From the NCBI GenBank assembly GCA_029050995.1, contig JAIDLO010000086.1:1-9317 (forward strand): a stretch of DNA of 9,317 nucleotides, written 5' to 3'. This DNA is from Eubacterium sp. (GTDB taxonomy: Bacteria; Bacillota; Clostridia; Oscillospirales; Acutalibacteraceae). Below, in pieces: positions 5,666 through 9,317 of the stretch (its first letter is position 1; every line of letters starts with the position of its first letter). Under the pieces are notes generated by a model, which saw nothing but the letters and a program-made list of their open reading frames with translations, had not been told where the DNA came from and made no database searches. The translations under genes were made by a program, and so were the position numbers.

Positions 5666-8491
5666 TCAGCCTTTTTTAGCACGCTTAATTTTAATCTGGC
5701 GTTTCAGCATATACGGCAAAATTGCTTTCATTTTATCATCAGAATTAACCATTGTACTGCATTCAGGATGATCACGATGAAGCTTGATTGCATCAAATTC
5801 ACATTTTGTTGTGCAGACACCGCAACCGATACATTTATTCTCATCAACAACTGAAGCACCGCAGCCAAGGCAGCGTGCTGTTTCAATCTTAACCTGCTCT
5901 TCGGTTAAAGCCTTATGCGCATCTCTGAATGATTTTTTATGGTCTATATCCTTATTCATTTCAGGAATCTGCCTTGAAGAATTATCATAGCTTTCAACAA
6001 GAATATCGTCTTTATTAAACTCTATGAAATCTCTTCTGTTTCTGCCGATTGTTAAGCTTGCATTATAATGAACAAAACGGTGAATGGACTCTGCACCCTC
6101 TTTACCTGCTGCAATCGCATCAATAGCAAATTTAGGACCTGTATAAACATCTCCGCCAACGAAGATGTCTTCCTGCGCTGTCTGGTAAGTAAGTGCATCA
6201 GCAACAGGAGAATTGCCTCTGCCGAGCTCAACGCTTTCTTTATCAAGAAGATTGCCCCATACGATGCTCTGTCCGATTGAAAGATAAACATTGTCGCAAG
6301 CAATTGTTTTGGTTTCATTTTCATCATACTGCGGATTAAATCTGCCGTCTGCATCCTTAACTGAAACGCACTTTTTAAGAACAATTCCAGTAACCTTGCC
6401 GTTTTCGGTAAGAATTTCTTTAGGTCCCCAGCCATTGCAGATTTCGATACCCTCGTCCTCTGTTTCAAAAATCTCTTCTTCAGAAGCAGGCATTTCTTCT
6501 CTGCTTTCAAGGCAGTACATACCTAAAATATCAGCACCGCAGCGTTTTGCGGATCTTGCAACATCCACTGCAACATTACCGCCGCCGATAACAACAGTCT
6601 TTTTACCGTTAAGATCAAGCTCATGATTTTCTGCAATTTTGTGAAGAATATCAACAGCACTCATAACACCGTCTGCATCTTCGCCGTCTATACCAGCCTT
6701 GCGGCTTCCCTGACAACCGATAGCGATATAAAATGCTTCATAGCCCTGTTCTCTTAATTCATCAAGCGTAATGTCTTTTCCAACCTCTACACCGCACTTG
6801 ATTTCAACACCGAGCTGGCGGATGATATCAATTTCAGCCTCAACAACATCTTTTTCAAGCTTATAGGACGGAATACCATAGGTAAGCATACCGCCTGCTT
6901 TTTCGTTCTTTTCAAATACAGTTGGTCTGTAACCTGTTGTTGCAAGATAGTAAGCACAGGAAAGTCCTGCAGGACCGCCGCCTATAATTGCAATCTTGTT
7001 CTTGAATTCACCGCGATTAGACGGAATAACCTTTTCAGGAATATATCTTGTTTCTGCATCAAGGTCTTTCTGTGCAATGAAACGCTTAACCTCATCAATC
7101 GCAACAGCTTCATCAATCGTACCTCTTGTGCAGGCATCCTCACAGCGTCTGTTGCAGACTCTTCCGCAGACTGCAGGGAAAGGATTTTCCTTTTTGATAA
7201 GTGCAAGCGCATCTGTGTATCTGCCCTGTGCTGCCATTTTAAGATAACCCTGAACGGCAATATGCGCAGGACAAGCTGTTTTACAAGGTGCTGTACCTGT
7301 GTCATAACAGTTAATTCTGTTTTTATCTCTGTAATCAGGCGTCCATTTATCTTTGCCCCATTTAACTGCATCCGGAAGCTCCTGCTTTGGATATGTAACC
7401 TCACTGCCGTCCTTCTTACAAAGCTTCTGTCCGAGCTTAACAGCACCTGCCGGGCAGTATGCAACGCATCTGCCGCAGGCAACGCAATCCTTTGTTTCAA
7501 CCTTTGCAACATATGCAGAACGGCTCATATTCGGCGTGTTGAATAACTGTGAAGTACGAAGTGCATTACAAACCTTAACCTGGCAGTTGCAGATTGCGAA
7601 GATTTTGTTTTCTCCGTCTATATTTGTTATCTGATGAACAAATCCGTTATCCTCTGCACGCTTAAGAATTTCCATTACCTTTTCGCGAGTAATATAGTGA
7701 CCTTTATTGGTTTCAACAAGGTAATCAGCCATATCACCGACACCTATGCACCAATCCTCCGGGTCATCTGCACAGCCTTCGCCTAAAACGGCTCTTGAGT
7801 AACGGCAGGAGCATGGACCTGCAGCATATTTGCCATCATATTTATCAAGCCAATGAGAAATATGCTCTATAGGAACAGACTGATTTTCCATTTCTATTGC
7901 TTTTTCAACAGGAATAACATGCATACCTATTCCTGCTCCTCCCGGAGGAACCATAGGTGTAATAACCTCAAGAGGAAGCTGCGTCATTCTTTCAAAGAAG
8001 CCTGCAACCTCAGGATGCTCACAGATATTTTCCCATTTCATATTAAAGAATTCTGCACTTCCCGGAACAAACATAGGAAGTACATACTGCTTTTCGTGCT
8101 CCGGATTTTCCCAGTTGTATTCAATCAGACCAATCTGAGCCATATCATCAAGAATCTTTTCAAGATAAGCCTCATCCTTGCCTGTTGCTTTTATAATTTC
8201 AGGCATTTTCATACCCTTATGGACTTTCATTTTTAAAGCAACCTCTGCCATTTCATCAGTTACCATTGCTGCAAGTCCCCAGTATTCCGGATCGTTAACA
8301 GACATTGTTTCGCCAACCTTTGGCATCCAGGGAATTTTATAAAGAATTCTGTCTGTAATCTTCTGCGCAAGCTTTAAAATAAGCTCTCTCGGAGGCTCAT
8401 CACTGTGGTTTTCATAATAATGCATAACACGATCAGCACTTGCGTAAGTTTTCCCCTCCGGCTTCATTTCGTCAAATTTGTATTCGTACAT
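5666..8491 (-). CDS. Multi-cluster Fe-S / FAD / NAD(P) oxidoreductase with a GltD-like core and an unusual N-terminal region
   Basis: 941 residues, cytosolic, no membrane helices. Residues 1-220 form a mostly helical region with a possible winged-helix part (about 70-140). Residues 227-308 carry CSCR (227-230), Cys240, Cys248 and CNC..C (301-308), a likely Fe-S site. A ferredoxin motif C336-x2-C339-x2-C342-x3-C346-P follows. A GltD-like module comes next: C395/C403/C407, then C442/C446/C450/C454, an FAD Rossmann fold GGGPAGL (504-510), an NAD(P) Rossmann fold GGGNVAVDVAR (636-646) and GGDVYTGP (779-786). The C-terminus adds CLGC (874-877) and a second ferredoxin motif C887-x2-C890-x2-C893-x3-C897. 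This is built to move electrons between NAD(P)H, FAD and several Fe-S clusters, as in glutamate synthase small subunit and NfnB. No glutamate synthase large subunit is nearby. GAGGAG lies 11 bases upstream of the start, a slightly long gap. It lies between hypB (23-base gap) and hypA (5-base gap). The electron acceptor is unknown. Confidence 0.9.
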   Translation of the reverse strand: MYEYKFDEMKPEGKTYASADRVMHYYENHSDEPPRELILKLAQKITDRILYKIPWMPKVGETMSVNDPEYWGLAAMVTDEMAEVALKMKVHKGMKMPEIIKATGKDEAYLEKILDDMAQIGLIEYNWENPEHEKQYVLPMFVPGSAEFFNMKWENICEHPEVAGFFERMTQLPLEVITPMVPPGGAGIGMHVIPVEKAIEMENQSVPIEHISHWLDKYDGKYAAGPCSCRYSRAVLGEGCADDPEDWCIGVGDMADYLVETNKGHYITREKVMEILKRAEDNGFVHQITNIDGENKIFAICNCQVKVCNALRTSQLFNTPNMSRSAYVAKVETKDCVACGRCVAYCPAGAVKLGQKLCKKDGSEVTYPKQELPDAVKWGKDKWTPDYRDKNRINCYDTGTAPCKTACPAHIAVQGYLKMAAQGRYTDALALIKKENPFPAVCGRVCNRRCEDACTRGTIDEAVAIDEVKRFIAQKDLDAETRYIPEKVIPSNRGEFKNKIAIIGGGPAGLSCAYYLATTGYRPTVFEKNEKAGGMLTYGIPSYKLEKDVVEAEIDIIRQLGVEIKCGVEVGKDITLDELREQGYEAFYIAIGCQGSRKAGIDGEDADGVMSAVDILHKIAENHELDLNGKKTVVIGGGNVAVDVARSAKRCGADILGMYCLESREEMPASEEEIFETEDEGIEICNGWGPKEILTENGKVTGIVLKKCVSVKDADGRFNPQYDENETKTIACDNVYLSIGQSIVWGNLLDKESVELGRGNSPVADALTYQTAQEDIFVGGDVYTGPKFAIDAIAAGKEGAESIHRFVHYNASLTIGRNRRDFIEFNKDDILVESYDNSSRQIPEMNKDIDHKKSFRDAHKALTEEQVKIETARCLGCGASVVDENKCIGCGVCTTKCEFDAIKLHRDHPECSTMVNSDDKMKAILPYMLKRQIKIKRAKKG

Positions 8492-8514
8492 AAATTCTCA
8501 CACTCCTCAATGTG

Positions 8515-9183
8515 TCATTTTATCCATTTCGTTACTTCATTGTTCAGCCAATCAGCCCATTCTTCAATGCCTTCTCCGCTTTTAGCACAGATGGTAAACA
8601 CTTTAGCATTCGGGTTTCTTTTATAAATGTATCCCTTACATTTTTCAATATCAAAATCAAAGTAAGGCAGAACATCTATTTTGTTTATAAGCACAGCATC
8701 ACAGATTGAAAACATAAGCGGATATTTAAGCGGTTTGTCATCCCCCTCAGGCACAGAAAGAATCATTGCATTCTTAACTGCTCCTGTATCAAATTCAGCA
8801 GGGCAAACAAGATTTCCTACATTTTCAAGAATAGCCAAATCAACATCATCTGTATTCAGAGAATGAATTCCCTGTCTTGTCATATCCGCATCAAGATGGC
8901 ACATACCGCCGGTGTGAAGCTGGATAGATTTAACACCTGTTTCAGCTATTTTTTTAGCATCCACATCACTGTCAATATCTGCCTCCATTACACCTATTCT
9001 CAGTTTATCTTTTAAAGCATTGATTGTTGCTTTGAGCGTTGTCGTTTTTCCCGATCCCGGAGAGGACATAAGATTAAGCAGAAATACGCCTTTTTCTTTA
9101 AGCTCATTTCTTAATCTCTCTGCACGCTCATCATTATTTTTAAACACACTTTGCTTTATTTCTATTACTTTAACCTCGTCCAT
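8515..9183 (-). CDS. hypB: Nickel-delivery GTPase HypB
   Basis: 222 residues from the chosen start. HypB is a SIMIBI-class GTPase that, with HypA, loads nickel into target enzymes. Visible motifs are the P-loop SSPGSGKTT (40-48), EADI (67-70), the metal-binding GMCHLDA (93-99, Cys95 and His96), NVGNLVCPAEFD (121-132, Cys127) and the guanine-specificity NKID (167-170). The N-terminus lacks both the CxxCGC nickel motif and the His-rich stretch found in some HypBs, so this is the short form without a nickel store. An ATG at 9213 would add ten residues (MYEYICRCVN), but AGGTG seven bases before the ATG at 9183 favours the shorter protein. It is the first gene of its operon, with a promoter at 9217-9246. 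The upstream extension would overlap the promoter's -10 region, further disfavouring it. Confidence 0.95.
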   Translation of the reverse strand: MDEVKVIEIKQSVFKNNDERAERLRNELKEKGVFLLNLMSSPGSGKTTTLKATINALKDKLRIGVMEADIDSDVDAKKIAETGVKSIQLHTGGMCHLDADMTRQGIHSLNTDDVDLAILENVGNLVCPAEFDTGAVKNAMILSVPEGDDKPLKYPLMFSICDAVLINKIDVLPYFDFDIEKCKGYIYKRNPNAKVFTICAKSGEGIEEWADWLNNEVTKWIK

Positions 9184-9216
9184 ATTCACACACCTACATA
9201 TATACTCATACATAAT

Positions 9217-9246
9217 ATTTTAACATTTTATTCATACTTTCTGCAA
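9217..9246 (-). promoter_or_regulatory. Probable promoter of the hypB operon
   Basis: On the minus strand TTGCAG (9246-9241) and TAAAAT (9222-9217) are separated by 18 bases. The hypB ATG at 9183 lies about 34 bases downstream of the -10 box. The region is very AT-rich, so other weak -10 boxes exist nearby. Confidence 0.6.
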
Positions 9247-9279
9247 TATGAAGTTAGCTTTAATCATATTTTTGTTTAA

Positions 9280-9295
9280 TATGTTATAAAACATA
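9280..9295. promoter_or_regulatory. Palindrome upstream of the hypB promoter, possible operator
   Basis: TATGTT and AACATA form a perfect six-base inverted repeat around a four-base AT spacer, 34 bases upstream of the -35 box. The placement fits an activator site. In AT-rich DNA a palindrome this short can arise by chance, and I cannot name a regulator. Confidence 0.3.
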
Positions 9296-9317
9296 GACAT
9301 ATGCTTATATATAATGC

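Noticed and set aside
6052..7512. Minus- and plus-strand open frames of up to 176 codons inside 5666-8491.
   Set aside because: They are alternative frames of the 941-residue oxidoreductase, whose motifs run unbroken through the whole stretch.
5666..8491. Glutamate synthase small subunit (gltD) as the name for the 941-residue protein.
   Set aside because: Only the middle is GltD-like. The extra N-terminal and C-terminal Fe-S regions, and the absence of a gltB neighbour, make that name misleading.

Overview
The window is AT-rich and every gene I can support lies on the minus strand. Strong AAAGGA/GGAGG ribosome binding sites, sigma-A type promoters and the protein families (a ferredoxin/flavoprotein oxidoreductase, nickel-maturation GTPase HypB, NCS2 uracil permease, YgjP-like metallopeptidase) suggest an anaerobic, low-GC Clostridia-like Firmicute. 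A gut or rumen source is plausible but is inference. No rRNA, tRNA, CRISPR array or transposase is visible.

In the direction of transcription (right to left) there are three transcription units. (1) 9246 to about 3906: promoter, hypB, a 941-residue Fe-S/FAD oxidoreductase, hypA and a Trp-rich polytopic membrane protein, ending in a UUCG-loop terminator. The nickel-delivery proteins HypA and HypB bracket an unusual electron-transfer protein and a membrane protein of unknown function, with no hydrogenase structural gene in view. (2) 3891 to about 2190: a good promoter, a small four-helix membrane protein, an intrinsic terminator, then a YgjP-like zinc metallopeptidase. (3) 2102 to the left edge: a promoter with a very short leader, upp (uracil phosphoribosyltransferase) and a uracil permease cut by the window edge. 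This last pair is a simple uracil uptake and salvage operon.

The two stretches without genes (2072-2506 and 3833-4216) are mostly filled by two related structured repeats, E1 (2202-2501) and E2 (3942-4220). Each has long complementary ends enclosing two hairpin arms. The loop and junction sequences are shared between copies, while the stem sequences differ yet still pair within each copy. Both lie in the same orientation and begin 0-5 bases after the stop codon of a minus-strand gene. I do not recognise this family. It is the strongest candidate here for something undescribed, followed by the hypB/oxidoreductase/hypA/membrane-protein cassette.

For three genes (hypB, the 346-residue membrane protein, the 183-residue membrane protein) ribosome binding site spacing favours an ATG downstream of the first in-frame one, and the coordinates reflect that.
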